From: Luscinia megarhynchos
Taxonomy: Eukaryota; Chordata; Aves; Passeriformes; Turdidae
Direction: 5' to 3'
Length of the DNA stretch: 64,000 nt
Assembly: GCA_034336665.1 (NCBI GenBank)
Contig: JAPFBE010000003.1
Location: forward strand, 65,949,352-66,013,351
Every line of letters begins with the position of its first letter. The first letter of the stretch is position 1. The position numbers were made by a program, and so were the translations under genes. Below the pieces are notes generated by a model. It saw only the letters and a program-made list of their open reading frames with translations, had not been told where the DNA came from and did no database searches. Of the stretch, positions 1 through 13,465 are shown in pieces.

Positions 1-2308
1 TACAAAATGCAGGTGATTTTTTGGACTTTTTACCTGTAAGGAGAGGTGGTCATCCTCTTTAAAGGCAAAGCCAGGCACGTTTAAAGAGTGCTTTTTCAGG
101 AGAGTATTTTGTGAGGAGGCCAATACCCCATACAGAATAAGTTGCTCAGCTGTAAATGGTTTTATTGTAGACACCTGTTACTAGATTAAGTCAATCCCAC
201 ATGTGCAGTGTACTGTTAGATTAACTCAGTGTTTTGTTACAAGTGCCAAAATTTAACATCTTGATGACTTAGAATATAAAAGCACTTATTTTCAGTTAAA
301 TGTACAAGTGAATCACATATTTTCCATATAGGTTTGGGGTTTTTTCATACCTTCCATTAATTTGATTCTTCATTATTTATGACAAAAATGTTGCAATGGA
401 AATTCTGATTTTCTCTTGACTCCTTATTTTCATTTATTCTATACTGCTCTTGAAATGAGTCTCTTCTATGCAACTGCCATAGCCACTGCTGTGGACAGTC
501 ATGTTCTGTAACAGGCATCTTCCTGGGAACTAAAGAGATTGTGTTACAAGGAGATGTCCCTTTGCAGTGAAGATTTTCAAGTGGTCTGCACTTTAAGTTC
601 CTAGCCTCCTTTATGTTCGTTTAATTAGCCACTAAAAACAATATTACTTGCTATATTTCATATCTCTTCTCCAAAACAAAAAAGGCAAAATCTTAATATG
701 TGCAATTATGAGGTTTATGTGTTTGGTTTTTTAACTAAAATTAAGCATAATTATTAAAATTGGGCAGTAAATAGCCTTAACAACCTGCTTTGATGATCAC
801 AATTAGTGTCTTCCAAAGTATTACTGCACGAGTATTGTGTTTGTTCAGTATTTTGAACTTCTCCAGCAAAGCTAATTTATTCTGAATACCAAACCAGTAA
901 GATTTACTAATTGTTTTCCATGCAAAACTGTTAAGATAGCCGTGGGTTTTTTTACAGCCCTGTAAGAATCTCAAAACAAATTGAGAAGACTCTCAAGGGT
1001 GACATATTTAGCTGCATAATGTCAGCTATTAGATAAAGGCAGTGACAAGGATAGTGCAGTTAAATACCTACTCTCTAATTACATTCCCTGGGAAAATTAG
1101 AAGTATAGAAAACACAAAAGTTATTACAGTAATGTACAAATTTAATGCTCTTGATTACTTATATTAAATAACCTTTCTGATGAAACAAGATCCTTAGACT
1201 AGACCTCTCTCTTTGGCTCCTAGGAAAATTTGAAGGCAAGCTACACATAGGTCTTCTCAGGAAAAGAATTTCACTCTTTCTAAGTATACTTTTGCCTTCA
1301 AAGTGTATAAACTAGTCATAAAATATATACACTGCTTAGACACTATGTGATATGCTCAATATGCCTTGTTCTATAAGTTAGCATAGAGCTTGCATTATAG
1401 TATCTTCAGAATAATAATATTAAAAAGCTAAACATTGCAAATATCTTTTTAAAAATCCCATTTTGCTAATTTCCTAGGAGAACACTTGGTGTTAAATTAT
1501 CCCTGGTACCACATATATAAATCTTTCAAAATATCAAATGCATGTTACATAAACAGCTCATAGTTATTATTCTACTAACAGTTACTATATGATGCTATTA
1601 TTAAAATATTATTAAACTATTATACTCTTGTTTCACTCTTATGCCAAAGAAATAAAATCTGTAATGTGTTGCACAGAAACAAAACCAATCTTTCAGGTAG
1701 ATGTCTGAGAATTGTAACTGATTTTTGTTGCATTATTGTAAAAAAACGCTGTAGAAAAATCAACAGAAATCACTAGTGGCACTGTTTAACATATCCTGAC
1801 TTGTGGAGTCTTTCTGTATTGACCTTTTCTTTTATGTTTCGTAGTTTTCCCTTGTAACAGCAGAAGAACAAGGTCTGTAATTGTAATTAGATCAATCTGA
1901 CAATGAGTCACTCTCTGGCAGCTAAAGAGGAATTGGGAGAAAAATAATCTAATCTTAAACATGAGTGGTATTTGCTGGAGGGAAGGGAGGAAGGGAGGGC
2001 GTATGTAATTTTTTTTTAAAGGGGAATGTAAAACTTGCCAGGAATTCCTTAATTTTTTTCTTAATTTTTTTGTAATCTTGTGCTTCATGATCTAGAATAG
2101 CTGCTGAATATATTGAAAAATCAGAGTAGCATTGAAATCACCAGTAAATACATATTTCCTTGCATATACAAAATGGCATGTTTCAGTTTTTAATTGCATT
2201 GTTGGGAGAGAACTAGTGGCAGAAAGATGACCATGTCTATTTTTGTATCCATTATCCACTGGCAGCAGTTCAGAAATTGTAAACATCTCTAGCACCTGAG
2301 CATCCTGA
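1..2308. other. Non-coding AT-rich DNA
   Basis: No credible gene was seen here. The open frames are short, lack recognisable domains and sit in AT-rich sequence with many stops. The stretch holds scattered homopolymer runs and ends where a CR1 element begins. It is read as intergenic or intronic. A juxtaposed acceptor/donor motif on the minus strand near position 34 is described under findings. Confidence 0.6.
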
Positions 2309-3675
2309 TCATAGAACGGTTTATATTGGAAGGGACCTTAAAGGTCATGCAGTTCCAATCCCTCTGCCATGGGCAGAGATGCCACCCATGAGATCAGGTT
2401 GCTCAGAGCCCCATCCAACCTGGCCTTGAGCACTTCAAGGAATGGGGCATCCACAACTTCTCTGGGCAACCTGTTCCTGTGCCTCACCACCCTCTGAGTA
2501 AATAATTTCCTCCTAATACCTAATCTAAATTTTTCCTCTCTCAGTTCAAACCCACAGCCTGCTCCCATCAGCATGGAAAGTGCCTCTCCCTTTGTTTTTT
2601 ATAGGCCACTTTAAGTTCTGCAAGGCTGCCTTGAGGTCTTCCTGGAGTTTTCTCCAGGCTGAACAACCCTCTCAACTTGCCTTTATAGGAGAGGTGCTCA
2701 GATCATCTTCATGGCCCTCCTATGGCCATGCTCTAACAGGTCCATCCATGTCTTTCCTGTGCTGCAGACCCCAGAGCAAGACACAGTGTTCCAAGTGGGG
2801 TCTCATGAGGGCAGAGCAGAGGGGCACAATCACCTCCCCTACCCTGCTGTCACACTGTTTTGGAGGAAGCCCAGGATGTGCTTTGCCTTCTGGGCTGTGG
2901 CACACACTGCTGGCTCATGTCCTGCTTTTCATCCATGAGAACCCTCAAGTCCTTCTCCCCAGGGCTGCTCTCAATGAGTTCCCTTCCCAGTCTGTGCTCA
3001 TGTCTGGGATTTCCCTGATGCAGGTGCAGCTCCTTGCAATTGTACTTGTACACAGAGCCACTGACCACAATTCTCTGGCTATGTCCATCCAGCCACTTCC
3101 TTATTGACCAAGTAGTCCACCCTTCAAATTTACATCTCTCCAGAGATGAGGGTGTCATATGGGACAATGCCAAAGACTGAAGAGAAGTCTAGGCAGATGA
3201 CATCTGTCAGTCTGCCCTTTTCAAGTTGCAGTCACTCCATCATAGAAGGCCAACAGATTGGCCAGGCAGGATTTGCCCTTATGAAGCCATGCTGGCTGTC
3301 TTGGATTACCTCCTTGTCTTGCATGTGCCTGAACATTGGTTTCATGAAGATGTTCTCCATGTCCTTCCCAAGTTCAGAGCCTCTCTATCTCCACATGTCT
3401 TCCTTTTTAATCTTTTTAAACAATAATACTAATGATTCTCTTTTTCCAGTGACCATGGAGTTTGCCTGACTAGCATGCCTTTTCAAATTTGATGGAGAAT
3501 GGCTTTGCAACAACATCAGCCACCTTCTTCAAAGTCCTGGAATGCATGTCATCAGGTCCCATGAACTTCTGGCTATTCAGCTTCATCAAGTGGTCCTGAA
3601 CCTCCTTTTCTCTTATAGTGGGAGAGACTTCACTCTCCCAGCTCCCACCTGGAGGTTCAGGGAATTGAGAGACAT
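2309..3675 (-). mobile_element. CR1 LINE, 5'-truncated and internally deleted, antisense
   Basis: The low-coordinate end shows a typical CR1 3' end in reverse complement: a CATAGAA-type start, then the 'GGAAGGGACCTTAAAGGTCAT' region and the 'CCCATCCAACCTGGCCTTGA' block. On the minus strand, 2338-2574 encodes the conserved C-terminal part of the CR1 ORF2 protein (for example RHRNRLPREVVDAP). Positions 3470-3679 encode a stretch from the start of the reverse-transcriptase domain. Compared with the family as I remember it, roughly 250 bp are missing near 3045, including the RT box that normally carries the FADD catalytic aspartates. The 5' part of the element is absent beyond about 3675. It is a dead copy, without intact ORF1 or endonuclease. 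The upper boundary is approximate. Confidence 0.9.
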
Positions 3676-6600
3676 TCAAGGGCTTGAGATCCTGTAGAGG
3701 TGAAAATCACAGTTCTTGAGAGGCTTAAGTACTACCCCAATCTTGGCATTTAAATCTACAGCTGGCTGTTGTGAAATGCTGAGCTCTGGTGATTTCTGAG
3801 TTCCTTGTCTTCTCTGGAGCTCAAATGCCTGATTAGACATTTTATTCTCCATCCTCTCAAGATCCAAGATTGGATTGAACTTTTGAGAATAAGCACATAA
3901 CTGAGCAATGAATGTTCCCTTTGCAAAATGTATAGCATTTAGTATAGCATCTAGAATGAAAGTTTAAGCAAGGCTGTGAGGTCTTCAATCCAAGGATGAT
4001 CCTTTCATCCTATATATATGCATGGGGTTTGACCTAGTTTTTCGTATATTGTGTGTTCCCATTTAAAAAATGACCTTATTTCTGGTTGAATCTTGATTGT
4101 GAGGCACTTTGTAATGTAAGCAATAAAATAACGTAACACTACATAAATGGTAAATTGCATTCCCTATGTTGCTGTCTTGAATTTGTACTTTAATCTCATA
4201 TGGATAAAGCTCTCAATATGTGCTTCAAAGCACTGTGAGTATGAAAAAGCTGACAGGTAGTGTACTGAAAATTTACAGCACAGGATCAAAAAACTAAAAC
4301 TTCTGGAGATAAGAGAGGTGGGTGGACTCTGGCACCAAATGTGGAGAAGGTAATCTGAGTGTCTCTTTCTTTCCTTCAGAACTCTATAAAATAAAGATAG
4401 AAATATCATTGTCTGCTTATTTACTTAAATAAAAAGGTTCATGCTAGAATCCATTTTAGTCAAGAGATAGCTTAGGCTTGCCCAAGATTAGATATGAATT
4501 ATATTAGATTTGACATGGAATGAAGGTGAATATTGCAATACATTGTAAGAAAAAACGCAGCAAGAAATCAGACTGTTATCTATAAAGAGCCTTAAGAATG
4601 TTTAGCATGAAGACTGGAGGAACTCCAGGCAGTGCATCATGGTGCTCCATACACCCAGCATTTGCTGCCTGCTTGGGCTTGTATAGCTATGAATTCAGAC
4701 TAAAGGGATACTAATATTCTGAAAAGTCAGTGAAATGATGATAGTTCCTTAATCTTACAGTTGATTAACATGTAAAGCTTCTTCTCCTTTCTTAAATCAT
4801 CTGCCTGGAGTTACATATTCTCATTCTTTAATCATGTAGATGATAAGGAGGCTTGACACTCTGCACAGCTGTTGTACTTGGTGAGCTAAAATATGCTGTA
4901 ATAAAGTACATCATTGAGTCTGTTTTGATACTTGTCCTATTTGGCTTGGTGTAAACACTAATGTTTTAATTGATTTCTTTCTTCTTTTCATCAGCTGTAA
5001 AATATTAGTAGGTGTTTCTACTGATAAATGGGTTTTAAAGACAGCCTAAGATACCAGAGGGCCCTGAATGTGAAGGTGCAGGTGGCCATGAAGCCCCAGC
5101 TATTGCTGCAAGGGATGAAACATTTGAAGTTACATAACAGACAGATCAAAATTCCAGATATTATATAATTAACTCTAGTGGCTCATAGTAAGGTTCTATA
5201 TATTTGATGATCTCCTTCAAGCTCTAATGAGTGTTGTAGGTCCTAGATTAAATCAAGACCTAGGCTCCAGTCCTGAGGTACAGCTAATCCTGGGAGAAAG
5301 CCCTCAAACTTTTTTCCATCAGCTGTCAAGAGGTCAGCAAATTTTGAAAATTCATTTGCATTGAGTTACATGCATGAATTTACATGCTTCTCTGGCTGAA
5401 GAGCTACTTACATTTCTGTAAAGGTCCTGTCTTACTCCTAGTGCAGTAAGTCCTCAGATACATGTCACTATGAATTGTAGCATGGGCAGCAGAATGGCTG
5501 TAATGTGGCATCTCTCCTTTATTCTCATGTCATTGTCCCATGAAGCACAAAATGATTGCTCCAGCTTCTGGAGGAAGGATTTGTGTAGGAAATCTGTCCC
5601 ATAGCAGAGCAAACTGAGTCTCTCAATAGCTGAGAGCTGTTGTTCTTTGTACAGACAGCATGGAGGCCCAAAGGGATGGGGAGCTGGTTCATCTTACAGC
5701 CATGAGACTTTGGGACAGCCACCTTAATTTCGCTCCAAAAATTAATAAAACAATTACTAATCAAGTGTACATTTCCATGCTGAAACAGAATTCAAGCTGT
5801 AAAGGCAGAGACATCTCAGCATCCAGTTTTCCAACAGCTGGTATCGCCAAGGTTGTTGCAGATGTGCATTCTGACAATAGTCCAGAAGCCCAGCCAGAGA
5901 GCATAGGAAGCTGAAATTCCATTCTTGCATTAATTAATAGGTTTTGCCCACTGAGAAGCCCTTTTCAAATGTTTCCATTCTATTTTTTTCCCTTGGAACA
6001 TTACAATATACCAATTAGGAGATATCTTTTTTGAAACTGCATAGCAATAACTGCTTTCTGATCTCAGCTGTTGCGTCGTAAGTTGGCAATTTTTTTAGTT
6101 GCTGTCACTGAATGGGTACAACTGGGCAGAAGATAGATGTGGATCAGTAGGTGTACCCTTTACTGTGAGGTTTTTCAGTTTTCTGGGTTGACACAATAAT
6201 TTTCACTTTAAAATTTTTATTCTTGTTGGGCCTGACCTGTAGTTCATATAAATCAGACCTACCTTGATTTAAGATCAGCTGAAGGAATGATGTTTTTTCT
6301 AAAATCAGTGCTTTTCTAAAGATTAATAGTGCCTTAAATCTAACTGTAAAAACAAATTTTAAGCAGTGGCCATTAACTTGAATTACACAACAGAAAAGAG
6401 AGAAAACTTATATTTGTCTCACAGTGATTAAGGACAAAAAAGTAAAGCCATGCAAGGTGATAGAAAAATCTCCATGCTTTCCATCAGCATTTAGTTGTAG
6501 TCCATGATATGTGTCTGAATGGAATAAAAATTGTTCAACAAACATGTCATAAATGTTAAACAATGCTATGAAAAACTTCTCTTTTTTTTCCAATTGTCTG

Positions 6601-9600
6601 AAACTTCCCTAATACCACATTTTATAATTCTGTAATTTTAAGTTCAGTTTATTCCATTTAGAAATCATACTGAGCTATGGATAACAGTAGCACTGTGAAG
6701 AGATTGTGGAATTTTCCACTAAGGTATCCTTGAATATTTCTAGGAAGGTCATGGTGCTTAGCTACCAGAAAAATAAAAAGGGGAACAGAAATTAATTGTT
6801 TGTCTGCATTGCAGAGAACCATAAAACAAGCTCCTCATATAGGAGTACAAGGTATAGAGATAGTTTGGTGAATATATTTGTTTTGGCTGTCCATGACAGC
6901 TGAGGAGTAATACATGCCAATTTTATAACCTCTCTGTGGGAGGGCAGTTATTTTCCTCCATTTCAAGGAGTGAAGTGTTCCTTGGTTTTTGTTTGCTTTT
7001 TTTTTTTTTCTTTAAAATAGTTTTTGCCAATACTACATATATTGAAATTAATTTGAATCTGCTTTAGGCTATGCAGGAATGAGGGGGGAGGAGTATGGAG
7101 GGCAAGGCTGGGGGGAAATCTGAGCTAGTTCCTAACAAATTTATGCTCTCTCCTGTTGTCAGAGAAGAATGCATGCAGGTGACTAAGTACCTCATTGTGA
7201 CTTTTGTCAATGATTTTAAACATTGATATGACACAGAAGAGTCAAGGTCAATGCTTCTGTACAGACATTTTGTGATGTCTATAAGACATAATAAATTATG
7301 TCTTATATATAAATTATAAAATATGGTTATGGCTGTGGAAACCTTAACATCTCTGACTTGCAGTTTGACTTGTGTATTAGAAGTGATATAGCTGCAGAAG
7401 TTAGAGACCAAACTGCTTAAGGGTTTGCTCTGCATAGCAGTAATCCAAGGGTCACAGCAGCAGTGGAGATGTTCATGCCTAGCTGAAGAATATTCATTTC
7501 TTAGTTCAGTCAGTGCTGCGCTGACTTGCTGGAGGTTCCAGATTAAGCCAGCAGCTCCTTCAGTATGTGGGCACACAAATTTATGCTCTCTCACAGCCTC
7601 AGCAATTTTTGCAGGGTGGAGATCAGTAGGGTGGGTGAATCAGAGGTGCACACATACACATATTATCTAAAAATGTGTGTGTCTATGTGCATATGCTTAC
7701 TTGGGAGGGGAAGAGGGGGTGGTTAGGGTGCATGATGTTTATGTTGTAGAGAACACTTCTAGATCCAGTGTGTCCAGGGTGTGTTGAATCAAATACACCA
7801 CCACAGTTAGTGTATAAAAATTAATACAAAATTAAAAAAAAAAACAAAAAACCAATTTATTCTTCACTTATCCCTTCTTTACCTTTTACTGAAAAATGAC
7901 CACTAAACAAACCTGCGCTGGTTTTCCTCAAGAAGCCTAAAATGTTGACCAAGATTTTAACTGATGGCTAATACACCAGTTTACTGGGAAAAGTGCATTT
8001 TTGTTTAAATTACAATGATGAGTTTTATTGACTGTGAAGGAGAATACTTGATATCCACTTAGAGCCTAGCCATGGTGAAACATTTCTGTGGACACTCAGT
8101 AGTGAAAACAAACAAATTGCTGCTAATGGCGGTCTGAAGTTCATTCCCAGCTAAGTACTGCTCTGGGCCAAGCTAAAATAACACCACAGCTGTAGCCAGA
8201 GCTCACAGGGCTTGGTTTTCATGTGCTGCCATGGATTACTGCTAACTGCTGTTTGCTTTAGCAGTCACTCATTTCCCAGGGCAGGATAGCCATCCCCAGC
8301 TTTCATGGCTCTCTTTGTTGTTGTGTGACCTCTTGTACCTTTCCCACTTAATTCTATCTTTAAAATAGATATAGCACTGCTTCCTACTCGAGAGGGTAAA
8401 AATGATAGCAATGTGTGACTCACTGTATTGTTCCAGGATCATAAAAAGCTACTCTGGCCTCTCATTTTTGTTCATCTCTGTTTGGCAGCCATTGCTGCTC
8501 TTTTTTGTCTTTCTTCCTCCCACCTCCACCCCATCACATTTCCACCTGACCCCCACGCATATGTTGTGACAACTACATTATCTCCAGTTTTTATTCATGT
8601 CTTTGTTTATACAGAAGCATGGCTGGTTATCTTAGCACAGGACTGAGCATTAATTGTTATTTGCACAGTTCTGAGAATGTTGATGTTAGTCCTGCTGCAG
8701 AGTCGAGAGTTCAGAATGACTAAGTGCTTCTGGGACTTGCTAAAGGTGAAAGCATAATGGAGAGGACATTTTTTGATTTTATCAGGATGGAATTTGCTGA
8801 GAACTGTATCCTGTAAGGAAGTGATCCTTAAGGGTGGGTGCTGGGAATTGGGCAGGATGAACTGAACATTTAGGACACTATGCAAAGAAAAGTGCATACA
8901 TATTCCACAAGCTAAATTGGCTAAATTCTTGAGGTTGCCTGTACCTGCTTTGCAAGAGCATAATGCCCAACTGTCAGGTTAGAGTTAAATTAGATTTTAA
9001 AATATTGGCTACTATTAAAGCATATCTAAAAGCACAAAAGTGGGAAGTGCTGTTGAGAGTTTGTGTAAGTGAAAGAGAATGGGGGTATATCCACTTTACA
9101 CCAGGTGGAACCAGACCTGTTTGGCTGCCCTGGTCACCTTGAAGGGCCGAGGGGCATCTGTTTCTGTGGTGAAACATCTGTGTTCTGTCTCTCAGGTATA
9201 TCCAGCTGGCCACAAAGGGCAAAATAGTGACAACAGAGAAGCTGTTCTCACAGCTTGCTTTGGTTAGAACATGGACTTCCACGAGCACAGTAGAGAATCC
9301 CTGAAAATTTAAGAAAATTACCATGGACATATTACAGCAAAGTAATCTTCTGGAGTTTTAAATATCAATATCTCCAAAATAATAGTAAAAAGTTAATAAT
9401 TTTACCTATTCAGAGGTATTTTCTAAATTAATTACAGTGACATCCAAAATAATAAAATAATAAAATTCTTGAAGGTGAAGAAGGTATCTAAACTTAAGAT
9501 ACCTTGGTGCCCTTTTTTCATGGTTCCAAGTATAAATATTGATAGAAATAGTCTTTCTGTTCTGTGAAATGCTTGCCAATTTGTAAAATTTTCTTATGTG

Positions 9601-11244
9601 GTTTAACACAAAAAGAATGTTTTCTGTTGAAGCTATCAAAATGAAAACTTTTAATAATTTGCTTTTTTATTTGATAATTCACTTTCCCTGTTGAAAAGTC
9701 ATGACAATTGAATTTTCAAATAGAAAAAGAGTGTGGGAAAAAGTCCTCAATAGTTGCAAGCTCTAAGTTACCACTTCTACTGATTCCCATATTATTGCTC
9801 TCATCCTTCTGTGGGATTTATGTATCAGTTGCAAACTACTGCAGCATTTTTTTTTTTAACCCTAATGTAAATGCTGGTATCTGAGCATACCTAGATATGT
9901 GGTATGGCATAATCAGCAACAAAGAGGTTCTTGTCAACACAGAGGCTTTTTGCTATCCGTTAAATAATAGGAAAATTTTCATGTTCAGACTTCCACTAGT
10001 TGTACTGGGGCCAAATTTGGGAGAGCAGATATTTCACTCTTCAAGACCATGGAATAGTAAACACAGTCATTTTATCCCATAGGGGAAATCATAGGAGAAG
10101 CAAAGGTAATGTAGAGTGAATGACAGCAAAAAACCCCAAGATTACAGAGTATTAACCAAAGTGCTTGCATTAGAGCAACATGTGGGACAGAGGAAATGGA
10201 GCTGTAATGGAGCTTTTATGATGAAAGCAGCAAATTAAACAGTAGAAACTGTTTGGGGATAAAATTAATGTTCTGCTGCTTTTGATTCCCATTTGTCAAG
10301 ATGAGTGCTCGTGCTGGTGCAAGACAAATAAGCATGGCCAGCTGAGCAACAGGGATGAATAGTATCATCCAATGTGGTGGCAAAATGAGCAATTGCAATG
10401 GTTTAATACAGTAAAAAACAGAGGCACACCCTAGCACTCAGCACAAGTGGCTGCTCCTCACATGTTGGAACTGAATCCTCCTCAATAAAAATTTGGTTAT
10501 AACCCCCGGGCTGTAATTGCTTGACACTTGGAAATCATATTAGCAGCTGCTAGAGGTAAAATCTCCCTGGTTTGTTAATATAATGAATTTTTTTTAGATA
10601 AGTATGATAAATTACACTTACTGAAATGCATGCTCTTTACTGTTAGTCTTGTAGCTCATTTTCTTCTAATCTCTCTTGGAACATTGTTGAAATGGTTTTC
10701 ATTTTTTATATACTTTATTATTGCCCTGCTCCACTTATTGTAAACCTTTTTTTTTTAAATGCTGTTCAAAAGCTTTCACTTTAAAATAGTTTCCAGGCAG
10801 TTTTCTATTTGATCAAAGCTTTCAAAACAGGAACCATAAGAAATGCCACATTATTTTCTAAACCTCTATCAATATTACATTGGCAAAACAGATACATATT
10901 TGTAGCAAACAGAAAAAAGCAATTTAATAGCTCTTTCTTTCTATGACAGTTTTTTGAACCAGCACTGATCTTGGTGCAAAATTAAATGAAATAAATACTT
11001 AGACTAAAGTAAAATGTATTTTAAAAACTGCGAGTGAGGGTAATTTTGCCAACTAAAATACCAAACTAGGGAAAATAATTTTCAGATTTTCATTAAGTGC
11101 TCTTTTAACAGCTGTGCACAATTATTAAATATGCTTTTATATCTCTAGGCAATATTTACAGTTTTACCTTTTTAGAATACAGCTCAGAATATTAAGTTTA
11201 GAGTTTTCAGAAGACATGACTGAGTCCTCTGAATTCTCACAGAT
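3676..11244. other. Non-coding DNA, no gene recognised
   Basis: This 7.6 kb is AT-rich, with short T runs (about 6998-7010) and A runs (about 7832-7852). The longest frame is a minus-strand one at 7064-7594. It has no recognisable domain or signal of coding constraint and is treated as chance. No tRNA-like, rRNA-like or mobile-element sequence was recognised. Ancient repeats that are too decayed to see by eye may be present. Confidence 0.5.
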
Positions 11245-11513
11245 GCTTGGAGCCCCCCTGTAAGTACTGAAAGGCTGCAGTGAGGTCTCCCCAGAGCCTT
11301 CTGTTCTCCAACACTCAGCCTGTCTTCCCAGGAGAGTTGTTTCAGCCCTCTGATCATCTTTGTGGCCCTCGTCTGGGTCCATTCCAACAGAACTATGTTT
11401 TTTCTGTGCTGGGGTCCCCAGAGCTGGATGCAGCACTCCCAGTGAAATCTCATGATAGTGGAGTAGAGGGGCAGCATCACCTCCCTTGACCTGCTGGCCA
11501 CTCTTCTTGTGAA
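11245..11513 (-). mobile_element. CR1 LINE fragment, antisense
   Basis: About 270 bp matching the internal 3' part of CR1 in reverse complement. It runs from the 'GTACTGAAAGGCTGCAGTGAG' region through 'TCTGATCATCTTTGTGGCCC' and 'CAGAGCTGGATGCAGCACTCC' to 'ACCTCCCTTGACCTGCTGGC'. Both ends are truncated: the usual CR1 3' terminus is absent at the low end. The minus-strand frames over it encode a decayed piece of the ORF2 C-terminal region. It is an old, inactive insertion. Confidence 0.85.
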
Positions 11514-13195
11514 CAAGCAAGAAGATTTGCTTGACTGCAGACTGGGGAGCTGTTTAGTTTTCTATCTTTGACCCCATTATGAATAGTTTGCAGCACAGGT
11601 TCAATGGAAGAAATGGAGAATTTTGCCCTCCCCCTACTTTCTAACCTGGTGAGGAGGCCAGCGTGTTGTGATGCAACAGGTATGAGGCAGAATCCCATCC
11701 AACCAAGATCTGTCTTTCATGCCACAAGTGACTTCTCCAATAGCACTCAGGCTGCATGTTAAATATGGTCTCTAATAAACACCTCTGCAGTGGTTGTGTC
11801 TTAAAGGAAAATTATGAGCCCTGCTGTCAGCCTTTGAAGATCCATCTTAAGCATTAAAATCCAGCAGCAGTTTCAACCCTGCACCAAAGATGGGTGCCAA
11901 GTCTCTGAGAGAAATTGAATTTCTGACACAGCAGTCTCAATGGTATTTTCTGTGGAATAGCTTCAGTATTGCCATTATTCTCAGCTGACTAACATGCTCT
12001 AGGGAACTTGGAAGTGCCATCTAGACTGAAGAGTTCATTGCAGGGGCTAGGCAACTTCAAGTTAAGGCTAACGTTGCTGAGTGTCATAGTTCCCTTTTTG
12101 GGCTGTAGAATTTTATTTTGAAGTAAGAACTGGGATTTTCTCTCCTTCTGTCAACATCTTTCTGAAAGGCTTTAATAAATCTTCTATGCAGATGATTGAG
12201 TTTTGCATGTGGATTGCTGTTTTCCTCCTTTAAAACTGCCTATATGTCACTCTAATTAAAGCCTAGCAGGTTATTAAATTGCTAGAATGAAGAACCAGCA
12301 TGATTTTCACTCTTTATACTTTTCAGGACCTTTTTCAGTTTAGAGTGCTTTTCTTCAGTATCAGTGAACCAGTAGGAAGTCATACAGATTTATCCTTTTT
12401 CCTCTGCAAGGAGTGTCATGTTTCAGATTGGTGCTGCCAGTTGCTCACCACAGAACATAAGCTTACAGAATCCAAAGCCTTTTTTATTAACAGCAGATGT
12501 AAAGTAGTCCTGTCCAAATGCCAGGGTTTATTTGATAGCAGTGATATTTTTGATAGCATATCTATGTTGAATAAATTCTCTGGCTTTTTTATTAAATGTC
12601 TAGAAGAGTTATTTGCATTCTGAACAGATACACTAATTACCTTTTTTATTTGTTTTTGGAGGGTGTGATTTCCTGAGAGTGAATGATGACAGTTTGACAG
12701 GTACTCAGAAATATCAGTGGAAGATATGGGCATATTTGAAACAGGAGCATAAAGGAGCTAATAACTAATAGGGGTTGATGTGGAATAGGGAAGCAAAAGA
12801 CTTTGATGCAAAATGGTCTTTATTTTCTTTGAAATGGTGTATGATATTACAGGAGTGGCTGGCATTGCAGAATCACTGTGCTGTTGCAAATTAAAATGGT
12901 TTTGAAGTTTTCTAGTCAACCATTTCATAATCTGTGTCCAAAAAGAAAGCTTTATGTGACAATAAGCTTTCTGGGATGTTATTAAGTCATTTAATCCAGT
13001 TGTTTGATGAGTTCCATGCCCTGATCACTTATAACCATGTAAGATTTTGTATGCATCGGAGAAACAGTTTTTTGATGTATATGTTTATTTTCCTTGTTGA
13101 CTTTATACTGGTGTTATGCTTCTGCTTTCACTTCCACTTCATCTGAGGAGTTCATTTGAGTAATTTATTTCCACACAGAATGCTTTCAGGAAAAT
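11514..13195. other. Non-coding DNA between two CR1 fragments
   Basis: No gene, RNA or repeat was recognised. Two overlapping opposite-strand frames of just over 100 codons (12300-12623 on + and 12416-12733 on -) have no recognisable features and look like chance. Confidence 0.5.
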
Positions 13196-13465
13196 CACAG
13201 AATCATTGAGTCATTTAGGTTGTATAAGACCTCAAAGATCATCAAGTCCAGCCATTAACCTAACACTGTCAAGTCCACCATTTAACCATGTCCCTCAGTG
13301 CCACATCTGCATCTACACATCTTTCAGATACCTCTGGGGATGGCGACTCCACCCTTCCCTGAAAAAATAGCCTGTCTCAATGCTTGGCAGTGATTTCTGT
13401 GAAGTTGTTTTTCTTAAAATCCAATCTAAACTTTCCCTGGTGAAACTTGAGGCTGTGTCAAGTTC
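13196..13465 (-). mobile_element. CR1 LINE 3' fragment, antisense, different subfamily
   Basis: It starts with a CR1 3' end in reverse complement (CACAGAATCATTGAG, then a 'GACCTCAAAGATCATCAAGTCC' block). It continues through 'CCATGTCCCTCAGTGCCACATC' and 'GGGGATGGCGACTCCACCC' to 'AATCCAATCTAAACTTTCCC'. This diagnostic series belongs to a different CR1 subfamily from the copy at 2309-3675. About 270 bp remain, so this is a strongly 5'-truncated insertion. The high-coordinate boundary is approximate because similarity fades after 13465. Confidence 0.85.

Noticed and set aside
2580..3469. Frames of up to 175 codons that could be mistaken for host genes
   Set aside because: They are antisense readings of a CR1 element.
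7064..7594. 176-codon minus-strand frame
   Set aside because: No domain, no splice or promoter context, and an ordinary length for a chance frame in 64 kb.
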